From Eulemur rufifrons (lineage: Eukaryota > Chordata > Mammalia > Primates > Lemuridae), in contig NC_091010.1 in assembly GCF_041146395.1 (NCBI RefSeq), positions 51,294,001 through 51,358,000 on the forward strand: DNA of 64,000 nt. Direction: 5' to 3'. The position numbers were made by a program, and so were the translations under genes. Numbering within the stretch: the first letter of the stretch is position 1; each line of letters begins with the position of its first letter. The notes under the pieces were generated by a model. That model was not told where the DNA came from. It did no database searches and worked only from the letters and a program-made list of their open reading frames with translations. Shown here one piece after another: positions 21,651 to 33,719 of this stretch.

Positions 21651-22336
21651 CCTTTCAAAAGAAGATAGACTAACGGCCAAGAAACATGAAAAAACATTCA
21701 ACATCTCTAATCATCAGGGAAATGCAAGTCAAAAACACAATGAGATATCACTTAACTCCAGTGAGAATGGCCTTTATGAAAAAGTCCCCAAACAATAAAT
21801 GTTGGTGTGGATGCAGAGAGATAGGAACACTCATAGACTGCTGGTGGGACTGAAAAGTAGTACAACCTCAGTGGAAAGTAATATGGAGATACCTCAAAGA
21901 GCTACAAGTAGCACTACCATTTGACCCAGCTAATCCCATCACTGGGCATCTACCCAAAGGAAAACAAGACATTCTATAAAAGAGACATCTGCACTAGAAT
22001 GTTTATAGCAGCATAATTCACAATCACAAGGATGTGGGAACAATACAAATGCCCATCAATACATCAGTGGATTAATAAAATGTGGTGTATGTATACCATG
22101 GGGTTCTTCTACTCAGCCACAAAATACAATGGTGATCTAGCACCTCTTTTATTATTCTGGATAGAGCTGGAACCCATTCTACTAACTGAAGTATCACAAG
22201 AATGGAAAAACAAGCACCACATGTACTCACCATCAAATTGGTATTAACTGACCAACACTTAGATACACATATAGTAGTAACATTCATTGGGTGCTGGGCA
22301 GGTGGGAAAGAGAAGGAAGGGATGGGTATATTCCCA

Positions 22337-22488
22337 CCTAATGGGTGCAGTGTGCACCATCTGGGGGATGGACATGCTTGAAGCTCTGACTCGGGTGGGG
22401 CAAAGGCGATATATGTAACCTAAACATTTGTACCCCTGTAACACTCTGAAAATAAATAAATAAGTATAAAATCTCAAAAAAAAAAAAT
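22337..22488 (+). repeat. Lemur-type L1 3' UTR end and A-rich tail
   Basis: 'cacctaatgggtgcagtgtg', 'gggggatggacatgcttgaag', 'ctctgactcgggtggggc', 'acctaaacatttgtacccc', then 'aataaataaataag' and an A-run. The same end is seen in the stub at 16743-16875. It marks the young L1 lineage active in the ancestors of this species. Confidence 0.88.
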
Positions 22489-22499
22489 ACTTGGGAGGA
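22489..22499 (+). repeat. Target-site duplication, right copy (3 kb L1)
   Basis: Same 11 bp as 19455-19465, placed directly after the L1 A-tail. Joining the flanks across it restores a continuous MER5A-type order ('cttgggaggaggcttcag'). Confidence 0.9.
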
Positions 22500-22628
22500 G
22501 GCTTCAGAAAATACAGATGACTGGTTTCTACTTTCAGGGTTTTAATTGGAATGGGGTGTAGCCACAGTATTAAAACTGCTAAACTCAACATTTTATTCAA
22601 ATACACAGACAATTTTGAGAACCACTGC
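22489..22628 (+). mobile_element. MER5A-type element, right part
   Basis: Continuation of 19421-19465: 'cagaaaatacagatgactgg', a degraded middle, ending 'ttttgagaaccactg' (22612-22626), the TIR end of the family. Confidence 0.75.
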
Positions 22629-23574
22629 TGTAGATTAATTTGGTTAAATTTTGTTCATACATAAACCAAAAATGTAATAGCATTTCAACCAAAACATTGT
22701 ATGAATCATAATTTGAACAAAGCACATCATTGAGATATTACTAGAGGTATTTGACAGAAAAAGATGTAAACATTTATAAGTACAAACACACAAACATATA
22801 GATCAATTTAAATCCTTTTAACTCCTGACTCAGTCTTGCACAACAGTAACAAAACAAAGTTGAAAGCCTGTGAAAGATATTATTCCAAGATGAAGACAGG
22901 GCACAGATTGGAGTTGAAATGGTTTAGAAGGAAGCTTCACTGAGCATTTGAAACATTAAAGAAGCTGAACACTGTGTTCTAGCATCACCAGGTTTTCACT
23001 TGTCAGTATATGGGAATTAGAGTTGAGCCAGATAGATTGTTAACAGTGTCAAATCTGATTGTTGCAATATGTTCTAAACTGTAGCTGCCAGAGGTGGATC
23101 TTGCTGATTTTGCATCCTCCTCCCCAAATCTCAAAAGAATGAGAGATGGGCATATTTCTTTTTCAAAATGTAAACAAGGAATATTTGGGGAAAAGCGATA
23201 CTTTAGTGGGTGAACATGTGTGAAAATAGCCCACCTACTGATAAGACCTGTGAACAATCTTACTGGAATTTTCTTCATTGAAAAAGATTGTAGCATCTCG
23301 TTAGGGTCAATAAATACTTTCTAGTTTTAATTTTCCATAAAAGCCATTAGGTGATATACCATTGCTCTAAAAAATTCAGTAGTTGAAAATATTACAGATG
23401 CATCCCTCATATGAAGGAAACCCCACGTTTAAAAACAAGTTCTCAAATTTTATTTGTTCATACTAGCTAGTAATATACCAGAAGACAGCTTTGAGCATGC
23501 CTAGTATGTTTTCACTTGTTAAAAATTTGAGTTGATACTCAAATTTATAAGAAAAAACAGTTACAAATTGTTTT
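22629..23574. other. Unassigned DNA
   Basis: No gene. The frame at 23003-23296 (-) has no domain. The sequence is repeat-poor by eye. Confidence 0.45.
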
Positions 23575-23662
23575 ACCCATTTGTTCAAAAATACTTAGTG
23601 AATTCCTACTATTTGCTAGGTACTTTAAAAAGACCTGAAGATAAAGTTCTCTCTTCTGAATA
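23575..23662 (-). repeat. L2 LINE 3' tip, antisense
   Basis: 'tgttcaaaaatacttagtgaattcctactatttgctaggtact' is the reverse complement of the common L2 3' end (cf. 'agtaggtgctcaataaatgt'). Short fragment. Confidence 0.5.
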
Positions 23663-23734
23663 CTTAATTTTAGCCTTCTTTCATTCAAAATAATTCCACT
23701 AAGGGCAGGGGGTGATGTTAATAATGATAAAAAT

Positions 23735-23942
23735 TTGTTGAGAATGGAATTGTGCCAGGCACAATGCTAGGTCCCTTATGATCACCATCTCTTTAATTGA
23801 CATGACAACCCTGTGTGGTGGAACGAGGATAATCTAAGCTTTAGAATGAGACAGCTAAGATTTAGAAATATTAAGTTACTAGAGAAACAGTAGGCAATGG
23901 GGCCAGTATTTGAAACCTAACAATCTGAAGCCAGATCCCGAG
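23735..23942 (-). repeat. MIR SINE
   Basis: Reverse MIR: 'tgtgccaggcacaatgctagg', 'cttatgatcaccatctctttaattg', 'acaaccctgtgtggtgg', then decayed core and 'gtatttgaaacctaacaatctg'. Confidence 0.7.
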
Positions 23943-24668
23943 GTATAAAACATGATAGAAAAAGCAAGTGTATCTTAACTGTGTTGTGTATGTTGTTTGG
24001 GCTGAAGCACTCCACATCCATGTATTTACTGTAAGAAAAAATGACACTTGTTCACATGGAAACTTAATTCTTTACTCAGCCTAGGAAATTTCCATGTATA
24101 AACTCCATTTTGTCAATGCAGTTGAACAAGTTTTGATTATTACTTGTTGCAGGGAGAGAGAACAGACACCTGGGGAACTGTGGATTGTCTCACTAAGATG
24201 GTATTAACAATGAACTATTAAAGAATTTAAACTTTGGGTAATTTTGTAAAGAGTTCAAGGAAGTAAGAATTTACTCTGGATTGGATGCTTTCAGAAAGTG
24301 GAGGCAATTCTATAATCTGGTATTTCAATATATTCAATCTTAGGGGAAGCCAATGAGAGGAAAGATAAAGCTGTAATTGGTTTAAGAAGTAGCTGTCATT
24401 CATACAAGCTGGGAGAAGGGGATGTTCGTCATTGTGCAGGTTGTACAGTGACTTTGTCTCTGTGCTTAGACAGAATTATGAAGTGGCCTTGTTTGGTCTC
24501 AGGTTTTCTTGGTCTCAGAGCGACTTTGTCTAAAATTGAAGTTTTGTGAGATTGTTTATATTCCAGAAGAGAATAACATGGTCTAACTCCGAGCATCAGG
24601 CCAGCATCTAAAAATACTTAAGGCTCAGCTGTGTCAAACCAGCCCCTAGATGTCAGGAGCTGTTTTTG
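23943..24668. other. Unassigned DNA
   Basis: No repeat family or gene recognised. It includes several 'ctttgtct' repeats near 24452-24530. Confidence 0.4.
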
Positions 24669-25137
24669 TTGTATTTTTTAAGGTTTTGTTTATTTATAAT
24701 TGACATATAATAGTTGTACATATTTATGGGTTACAATGAGATATTTCAATGCATGTATATATTGTATAATGATCAAATCAGGGTAAATAGTATATCTATC
24801 ACTTTAAATATTTTTTATTTCTTTTGGTGATAATACAATTCTCTCTTCTAGCTATCTTGAATTATATAATACATTATTATTAGCTATAGTCACCCTACTG
24901 TGTAATAGAACATCAGGACTTATTCTTCCTGTCTAACAGTAACTTCAGATGCATTGACCAACCTCTGCACAATTCCCTCTTCCTCCTACCTCCCCAGCAT
25001 CTGGAAACTGATATTCTACTCTCTACTTCTATGAGGTCAACGTTTTTAGATTCCACATATAAGTGAGATCCTGCAGTGTTTGTTTTCCTGTGCCTGGCTT
25101 AATTCACTTTACATAATGTCATCCAGGGTTCCTCTGT
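24669..25137 (-). mobile_element. L1M-type LINE 3' UTR, antisense
   Basis: Typical antisense L1 3' UTR: 'tttatttataattgacatataatag', 'tatttatgggttacaatgag', 'attagctatagtcaccctac', 'ctactctctacttctatgagg', 'tccacatataagtgagatcc'. It breaks off at the start of ORF2-derived sequence near 25137. Confidence 0.85.
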
Positions 25138-25280
25138 GTTTTTGTTTTGTTTTCCAATACCCTATTGAGAAAACAATTGAAAGCTTAAAATGGAAAGGAA
25201 TCTTTGGAAAGGGAACAAAACAAATTTACCATTTAAATTTTTCATTTGCAGGGAATATTTTTTTCCTCCTTCACCTTGAG
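25138..25280. other. Non-L1 spacer between two antisense L1 pieces
   Basis: About 140 bp that does not fit either L1 part. It may be a filler or remnant left by a deletion, or an unrecognised L1 variant segment. Confidence 0.35.
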
Positions 25281-25672
25281 TCTGAATGAGTCCTTCTGGG
25301 TTAGATGTGTTTCCTGGAGACAGAAAATACTTGGCTTGTATTTTTTTTTTTTTTTTTTTTTATCCAATCTGCCAGCCTGTGTCTCTTTAGCGGTTAATTC
25401 AAGCCATTCATGTTTATTTTAAGGATTGATAAGTGGGATACATTTCTGTTCATCCTGTTGAGTAGAACCTTGTTGCTTTTTTTTTTTTTTTTTACCTCTT
25501 GAGCTATTATTTTATATGGGGACTGAACTTTAGCTTCTGGGAAATTTTACACTGGTGGGTTTCTATTGTGCTAATCTATGTATAATGTGGATCTGAGGAC
25601 TTCCTGCAGGGCAGGTCTGGTCTTGACAAATGCCCTCAGTGTTTGCTTGTCTGAAAAAGTCTCTTGGAAAAA
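25281..25672 (-). mobile_element. L1 ORF2 5' region (endonuclease side), antisense
   Basis: Matches antisense L1 ORF2 near the endonuclease-RT linker: 'gggttagatgtgtttcctggag', 'atccaatctgccagcctgtgtctcttt' (across 25363-25388), 'cttcctgcagggcaggtctgg', 'tgcttgtctgaaaaagtct'. T-runs at 25341-25361 and 25477-25493 lie within it and may be expanded or inserted. Confidence 0.7.
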
Positions 25673-26539
25673 CTTTGTAGCAGATGGTTGGGGTAACTTC
25701 AACTTAACCTCTATGTTTTTGTCATACCACCTCTCTCCTACTGTGTACTATGCTCAGCGTCTCCTAGAGTGGAATCCCTGTGACTTAAATTCACCTCATG
25801 CTGGAGTGGAGAAAGTGTGAGTGGAATAGAAAGTGGACCAGGGTAATAGCTGTTCTATTAATGTCCACCACTTTTATTTCTTCCAGTGTTTCAGTCTTAC
25901 CTTCTATGGTATTTGTGCCCCAGAGTTCTGGAGCTCTAATTTGCTTCATCCTAATTGTCCACTCCATGTGCAAGTATTTGGGATTCAGGTTTCTTAGAAA
26001 AACGAATCCCTTATTACACTCCCAATATTCCAAAAACTTGAAATCCCCTCTTCTGGTCTACTTCTTTTGTACACGTATAATTTACTTTTACATATTTTCT
26101 CACATTTTAGTAGAGTTTCATGAGGCTACAAAGATTCATTCATATGTGTAATTAGCAATGTACAAGTGAAAGTGTTGGAATTTATTTCTAAATTGTCAAT
26201 GGTCCCATCATTAGCCAGAAACATACATACTGTCTTTACAGAAGATGTTAATTATATGACATGTAACAGGATGTATTTTATGCTGATAGAGGGTACACTC
26301 TGGTTGCTAAAAATAAAATAAATCTGATAATAATGTATACAATTTCACTACTGATAAGCTATTTTTTTCACACTGTTGAGAAAACCTAGGAAGCTTTTCT
26401 AATAATAATCCAACTGCTTCAAATCCATTGTGAAATATGTACTAGTACACACATAAATTAATGAATAAATGGGCAATACATGAATACTTGTTGTTTATTA
26501 ACATAATACAGCAATGAGAAAAAAAAATTCCAATCAAAT
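25673..26539. other. Unassigned DNA
   Basis: The first ~150 bp may be more degraded L1. The overlapping opposite frames at 25791-26151 (80 and 117 codons) have no domain. No gene called. Confidence 0.4.
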
Positions 26540-27470
26540 ACAGTGTGGTCTTTGGACATCTGTTTGAGCAATAAAATGTTTTTACTCCAAGGGATTTGTG
26601 GAGCCTTTATCACTGAAATGTCAAGTTACCTTCAAAAGCCGGCAAGAGTGAATGATCCACTGGTGTTTTTCACATTTACTACAATGAAATTATCATACAG
26701 TTATTACAAGCATGAGGTCGAATTTCTCAGGCTTCTGGGCATTGCAGAGTTTTGATGGTGGTGCACAGGAAAATGAGGAACAGCATGAAAAATACCCATC
26801 CCCTTGGCAAACATTCATCCTGCTCTAATCTGCCTCGGTACCCTTGGACTTTTCCAATATTGATAGCCCTCTTTATACAAGTGAATTCTGAAAGCTGTCT
26901 CATTAATGCACTGAATGGATAGTGGTGTTTAGCCAATGCCATTTTCCAGGTCTCTCTTATCCACGTGTAACCATCCATCATGAAAGTCAATTTCATTCCT
27001 AGGCATTTCTCACTGCAAAATGTTTCTTCTAAAAACCAAAGCTGCCCTTCCACTTCCTTTTATCATCACTCTTTTCCTCTCCCCTGGAGGAGGTGTGCCT
27101 GTCCTCTCTCTCTCCCTCCTCTTCCTCTCTCTCCCTCTCTCCCTGAGAGCCCCTCTGGGCTCATCTTTACAAGGCTTATGATGTGTTTGACAATCATTGA
27201 TGCCTGCTAGGCTTCAGCTCATAGGGTAAGCAATGTCAGGCATGAGCTTCCCTGACAGATTAGAAGGTGCTTTGTAACAAGGGGAAAATCAAATCAAATG
27301 CTTGTCACAGGGAATTCCAAGCTGTGTTGGAAGGCAGACAGGGCATGAGACGAAAGGAATAGCTGGGAGAACGTACAAATGCAGTCTAATAAATCAGATG
27401 CAAGCACCTTATAAACAGCATCAGCTGGGGAAACAATAGAGACACTGCTCTAAGGGTCTTTAAAGATGTT
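26540..27470. promoter_or_regulatory. Candidate conserved non-coding block
   Basis: About 0.9 kb without recognised interspersed repeats, apart from a CT-rich run at 27098-27146. Balanced composition, and several AT-core and CACGTG-like words ('atccacgtgtaacc' near 26959). Regulatory role is inferred only from lack of repeats and composition. The frames at 26543-26755 and 26727-27053 have no domain. Confidence 0.25.
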
Positions 27471-27499
27471 CTTTGCTTCTCTGTAAGTCACTGAATTTT

Positions 27500-27727
27500 A
27501 ACAAGAATGTCATGCAAATTTAGAAAATACAGAAAAATAAAATGGTTAACAAAACCACCATCTCACCATTCCATGAAAATTTATGTAGCCATTAAAAATG
27601 TTGGTTATGAAAAAATTGCAGTAGTATGAAAAATGTTTTTTAGGTCATGATAAGTGGGAAAGGAATATAAAATTATAAAGGCAGTATTATTACAGCTCAG
27701 TAAACTTTATGCATAGAGAAAAGGATG
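27500..27727 (+). repeat. L1ME-type 3' end, part before Alu
   Basis: 'tatgtagccattaaaaatgttgg', 'agtatgaaaaatgttttttagg', 'tgataagtgggaaaggaat' resemble the region spanning the end of ORF2 and 3' UTR of old L1ME copies. It is interrupted by the Alu at 27728 and resumes at 28064. Confidence 0.5.
27715..27727 (+). repeat. Target-site duplication, left copy (Alu)
   Basis: AGAGAAAAGGATG, identical to 28051-28063. Confidence 0.92.
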
Positions 27728-28050
27728 GGCTGCGTGTGGTGGCTCACGCCTATAATCCTAGCACTCTGGGAGGCCTAGGCAGGAGGATTGCTTGAGCTCA
27801 GGAGTTTGAGACCAGCCTGAGCAAGAGCCAGACCCCATCTCTACTAAAAAAATATATAAAAAAAAAATTAGCCAGGTGTTGTGGTGTGCACCTGTAGTCC
27901 CAGCTACTCAGAAGGCTGAGGCAGAAAGATTGCTTGAGCCCAGGAGTTTGAGGTTGCTGTGATCTAGGTTGACACCACAGAACTCTAGCCTGGGCAACAG
28001 AGGGAGATTCTTTCTCAAAAACAATATTAAAAAAAAAAAGAGAGAGAGAG
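27728..28050 (+). mobile_element. Alu SINE (strepsirrhine type), full dimer
   Basis: Both monomers are present: left ('ggctcacgcctataatcctagcactctgg', 'cctgagcaagagccagacc'), middle A-rich linker with 'atatata', right ('cctgtagtcccagctactcag', 'gaggttgctgtgatctagg'). Flanked by a 13-bp duplication AGAGAAAAGGATG (27715-27727 and 28051-28063). The tail ends in an (AG)n run adjoining the duplication. It is a non-autonomous element, originally transcribed by RNA polymerase III and moved by L1. Confidence 0.95.
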
Positions 28051-28063
28051 AGAGAAAAGGATG
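28051..28063 (+). repeat. Target-site duplication, right copy (Alu)
   Basis: Identical to 27715-27727, preceded by an A-run and an AG dinucleotide run (28040-28050) that likely expanded from the first bases of this duplication. Confidence 0.92.
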
Positions 28064-28190
28064 ATTCTATACCAACAAATGAAATCTAGGTGTAGGTAAG
28101 GGGTGGAGCTCCATAAAATTTCACGTTTTCCACATTTTCTTTAAAGGGTAAGCCTCCTTAATTCTGTTGAAAAAACAATAAAGAGAAGCA
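28064..28190 (+). repeat. L1ME-type 3' end, part after Alu
   Basis: 'gtaggtaaggggtggagctcc', 'cacgttttccacattttcttt' resemble the extreme 3' UTR of L1ME. It continues the piece at 27500-27727. Confidence 0.45.
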
Positions 28191-29262
28191 AAAGCCATGC
28201 TTACTTTTTTCAAAAAGAAAAAGTCTAAGCAAGCTTCAGGCCCTAGAGGAAAAGATTCAAACTACAAAGATGTGAGGAAATACAATCGAGTGTATTAGCT
28301 ATTCTTGGCCTTCAGTGTAATGAAAATGGAACCAAAGAAGGAGCCAAGATTAATGAGAAGGGCAAAGACACAGTGGAGGCTTTTTAGCAATAAATCTGCA
28401 AAAGCTAATGAAGTAAGTTAGATTAAGTTTGTAGGTATTTTGATGGGAGAGAAACCTCTTTGCATGGCAGGAATATAGACATAAACATTTTAAAAGATAA
28501 TTTTCCCTTAATTTTCATTTTTATTTAAAAATATCATAGGTGATCCAGAAATGCAGAATAACAATGTAATATATTGAGAAGGGCCTAGGAACCAATTTGG
28601 GGTAGGAAAATGTCTTTCTTAACTAAGAATTAAACTATTATACACATGCCTCTTAGTAGTACACAGTGATAAAAACGTTAAATATCAAAAGCATAGAAGC
28701 ATAAAAAAAACCTACAAAGGATGTAAATTTTAAAAATGCCACACAACTGTTTATAAACACTGATTATAACCATGTAAAATTATATGTATATATAGAGAGA
28801 TGTAAAGAGTTACCCTACAGGGGATAAATCTTTATAAATATCTTTCTGCACAACTGTTTAATATTCAGCAGAGTTTTATTCTATAAGAAAGATTATTGCA
28901 CACAAGCCTTGTGGCTTATCAAATTATTTGAAAATTAGGACAGCAAAGGGATCCATTGATGGTATTCAGGAAACAAGAAATCCCACAAACGTTATGATAA
29001 CACAGTATCAGATTTACTTGGCAAGTAGCACCTAGCTCTGTCCGGCTCATTCCCAAACAGGAAAGGTCAATTTTTTTCTCTTATTATGAAGTGAAGGAAG
29101 GGAAACATGAAAGGTAGGCTGAAGCCAGATCATGTCAGTTGCCCTTGCAAGAATGTAATATCACATCTTATATGTTTGGATTCTTTGGATAACACTCTTT
29201 GCTATCTGGCAGGATATTACTGTATTAATGAAAAAGAACACCTTTAAATTTCCAGAAATGTG
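28191..29262. other. Unassigned AT-rich DNA
   Basis: No gene and no secure repeat. The 28590-28800 part is A-rich and may be a further old L1 piece. Confidence 0.4.
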
Positions 29263-29621
29263 TGTGCTATGAACGAATCATTTTTGCTCTTCCCAAATGC
29301 GAAGATATTTAGAGATGGGGCTTTTGGGTAGTAATCAGATTTAGGTGAGGTGATGAGTACGGAGCCCTCGTTATGAGATTAGTGCTCTTATGAAAAGAGA
29401 CATAAGAAATCTTGTCCTATCTCTGCTTTCTGCCATGTAAGGAGACAATGAAAAGGTGGCCATCTGCAAACCAGGGAGAAGGACCTCACCAGACACTGGA
29501 TCTGCCAGCACCTTGATTTTGGACGTCCAGGCCTCCAGAACTGTGACAAATCAATATTCGTTGTTTACACCATGCAGTCTATGGTAATTTGTTATATATA
29601 GCATCCCAAACTAAGATTGCA
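29263..29621 (+). mobile_element. Solitary MaLR-type LTR (MST/MLT1-like)
   Basis: Begins TG ('tgtgctatgaacg') and ends CA. The internal order matches MaLR LTRs: 'agatggggcttttggg', 'aggtgaggtgatgagtacgg', 'gagattagtgctcttatg', 'tctgccatgtaagg', 'ggacctcaccagacactgg', 'cctccagaactgtg', 'cagtctatggtaatttg'. No internal retroviral sequence flanks it, so it is a solo LTR left by recombination of an ancient ERVL-MaLR element. No gene is encoded. Confidence 0.8.
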
Positions 29622-29821
29622 TGTCACGGGTGAAGCAAAACCCAAGATCTTACCTTAAACTCAAGGCCTTCTAAAGAACCACCTAAAATAATGGTGGCTA
29701 AGCATCATTTTTTGGTGTGGCTGTTTGTGGCTCTCAAGTATAACCTTCTTATATGGCAGCTCTGGTAGCTTTGGCATGGCCAGATGGCGCTGATGGTCAC
29801 TGGTTTATGTTAAGGTAGTGT
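29622..29821. other. Unassigned spacer
   Basis: Unrecognised sequence between two LTR-like repeats. No open frame of note. Confidence 0.4.
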
Positions 29822-30225
29822 GATAGTCAGGACAGGCTAGATGATGCTGGGATAACAAACAATCCCCAAACTTCAGTGGTTTCAAATAACAATGGTTTAT
29901 TTCTGGCTTACGATACATGTCCATAGAAAGTGAGGGTGAGCTGGGTGCTTTGCTACTGCTCTGTCGTGGTCATCACCTTAAAGCTTGGGCTGACAGAGCA
30001 GTTTTTATGGAAAGGGGAAAAAGAGAGCATGGTGAATCACGCATAGACTCTTAACATTTCCATACAGGGCTGTCTCACATCAGTTTCCTCGTATTTCATT
30101 GGCCAAGGCAAGTGACACAGACAAGCCTGACTTCAAGGTGGCAGGAAAGTAAAATCTTCCTGCAGGAAAGGGAACCAGATGTGCATAAATAGTAATACAG
30201 TCTACCAGATACTTGAATAGGAGCT
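29822..30225 (+). mobile_element. Old LTR-like interspersed repeat, family uncertain
   Basis: I recognise a mammalian repeat with 'gtcaggacaggctagatgatgctg', 'cccaaacttcagtggtttc', 'tggtttatttctggctta', 'atttcattggccaaggcaagtg', 'gaaagggaaccagatgtg'. It looks like a solo LTR or MER-type element. Name and limits are uncertain. Confidence 0.45.
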
Positions 30226-30302
30226 TGGAATCCTGACTCCTGGGCTTGATTTGCAAAACCACCAACATGCATACATATTATACATTCATAGTATGTATTT
30301 CT

Positions 30303-30332
30303 CTGTGTGTGTGTGTGTGTATGTGTGTGTGC
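30303..30332 (+). repeat. (TG)n microsatellite
   Basis: TG dinucleotide run with one interruption ('tatg'), followed by 'gcatgcatgg'. It causes the CVCVCV peptides in translated frames. Confidence 0.95.
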
Positions 30333-30539
30333 ATGCATGGGTATCCAAGTCTGGAAATAATTCACTCACGTTACCATGGCCCAGGGAACCATTTTGGTGC
30401 TATATATCTTCTTTTTATATATTTGTATTTTAAACATTTTCTATAATAACACTTTTTATGTTGTTTCAAGCCTTTATAAAGTTTATTTTGCTGCTGTTTT
30501 AAAAACAACTAGTAGACTATTTGAACCCTAAATCTGATC

Positions 30540-31320
30540 TTTGGTCTAGTTATGCTGACAGCTGAACCAGATGGGCCATGTGGTCATTGGTAAAACTGCC
30601 ACCCAAGGGAACCAAACCGACTTCTGACGTGATCAACCATCTTTGAAATGTGGGCCTTTCCTTACTCAGGGCAAGCGACACTTGTATGAGCTTGGTTTGA
30701 GCCAGGTCTCTTAACACCGTTTAAGCAACCTGCTCTGGGAGCTACTACTAATGGTTGCTTGGGTTTTGATGCTCTCATCACACGTTGGAGCAACCAAACA
30801 AGCGTAATGAGGAGGAGTAAATAGGACAACGGCAAAGTGCTCTCTGGAGAAAGATGCTCACATAAATGGAAAGTGCCGCCACGTTACTCACTCCCACTAC
30901 AATCTTTAGATTGCAGTTTCAAGGCCCTTCCTGAACTGTGCTTAGCGGAATGAATCTCGGAAATGCAATTTGTAGTAACTACCTTTTACTTATCTGTCGA
31001 TGACAAACTGGGCTCTTGACAAATTTTCTCCCATGTGACGCACTGTATGCTAATTGACCGGCTAGGGTTAAAGCTCTCTAGTAAAGAAGATGTGTTTATT
31101 GCTGGAACTCAATTCCAGTTCATTTTCATGATGACATTTTATGATGATGCAGCTGGAGAGAAAAAGTCTGTGACAGCCAGGGAAGGCGAAGGAAGTGCTA
31201 GAGGTACACTGCGCTTCTACGTCGCCACCGTATATTGTACAGCATCTGCACAGCGTAACAATCGCAAAGCATGAAAGCTGATGAGAAGCAAAACGAGGCA
31301 AAATGAAGCTAAGGGAAAAT
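30540..31320. promoter_or_regulatory. Candidate conserved non-coding block, CpG-retaining
   Basis: About 0.8 kb without recognised repeats and with about twenty CpGs spread through it. That is unusual in this AT-rich, CpG-depleted window. Motif-like words include CTTATCT (GATA type, 30989-30995), TAATTG (31051-31056) and TGACAG (MEIS/TGIF type, 31171-31176). The frames on both strands (31035-31274 +, 31068-31301 -) overlap fully and lack domains. An enhancer is plausible, and an unannotated exon is less likely. This is inference from composition. Confidence 0.35.
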
Positions 31321-31584
31321 AAGAGTAAAAATGTCAGATGGAGCCAACATGAGGCTGGTCCACCAACATGTATGTCTTAAGCTCCTGAACATGCTCTAGG
31401 TCACACTTTGGGCTGTAGGTATTTGGGCACCAGTGGGAAGAAGGAAACACACTCATTTCACAACACATAGTGAGCAAAATATTAAAAACGAAAACAAATT
31501 ATCAAGAAACAATGTTTAGGAGTCAAATTATTTCCGGTAAAGAACTGTCCTTCACAGATTATTTTAGACATAGAGCTCATACGG

Positions 31585-31802
31585 TGCATAGAAGGGTGCC
31601 CAGGAGCTTAGGTTAAATCCAAGCTCTGCAATTTATTCACTGTGTTATTTTGGGAAAGGCTTCTTGAGCTCCTTCAGGCCCTTTTCCTCACCACTAATTG
31701 GGAATAACAGAGCTCACCTTATAGGATTGTTCTGAGTATTATCTTTGAAACTTCACAGAAGGAATTCAGCATTGTGCTTATTCATAGTCCTAGCTAAAAT
31801 TT
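31585..31802 (+). repeat. MIR SINE
   Basis: Forward MIR: 'taggttaaatccaagctctgc', 'ttcttgagctccttcagg', 'accttataggattgttctgagtatta', with a decayed 3' end. Order is preserved. Confidence 0.65.
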
Positions 31803-32053
31803 AATGACTGTTTACTTTTAATGCAAGTGAAAATTCTCTCTACTAATCAAAACAGCAAGTTTCAAAGTGTGTGGATATAAAGAGGTAGAGAGCATCAAGA
31901 AGGATTTCAGTTTAGAAATTGTAGTTCTACAGAGTGGCAGGAAGGATGGGCAAAGTGACAAGGATTGAGTTAGACATTTAGGGGCATAAATTAGATTCTC
32001 AGAGGATTTTGTATACTGTTGTGTATTCTGAATCTCTGGGGTGAGGAGGGAAT

Positions 32054-32070
32054 ATAATAAGCAGCTTTTG
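32054..32070 (+). repeat. Target-site duplication, left copy (Alu)
   Basis: ATAATAAGCAGCTTTTG, differing at two positions from 32384-32400. Confidence 0.85.

Positions 32071-33719
<1,649 letters not shown>

Larger units (their letters stand above)
19466..22488 (+). mobile_element. Lemur-type L1 insertion with inverted 5' part (twin priming)
   Basis: This is a 5'-truncated L1 of about 3.0 kb in two oppositely oriented parts. 19466 to about 20692 is ORF2 in reverse orientation. From about 20693 to 21650 and beyond the C-terminal end of ORF2 runs forward, followed by the 3' UTR (22337-22440) and an A-rich tail (22450-22487). The two parts are colinear in the parent element: both end or begin at the same ORF2 point. 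That structure is the known outcome of twin priming during target-primed reverse transcription. It is flanked by an 11-bp duplication (19455-19465, 22489-22499). ORF1, the endonuclease domain and the 5' UTR are absent, and stops and frameshifts interrupt ORF2, so it cannot move. Confidence 0.93.

Noticed and set aside
25798..26151. 117-codon plus-strand frame with hydrophobic stretches resembling membrane segments
   Set aside because: AT-rich sequence gives Leu/Ile/Phe-rich frames by chance. An opposite-strand frame overlaps it and no homology is recognised.
30303..30332. Direct-repeat array suggestive of CRISPR or other array
   Set aside because: Simple TG microsatellite without spacers, and the genome is eukaryotic.
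31035..31301. Overlapping + and - frames in the CpG-retaining block as an exon
   Set aside because: No domain, both strands equally open, no clear splice sites. CpG retention is better explained as non-coding constraint, but an exon is not fully excluded.
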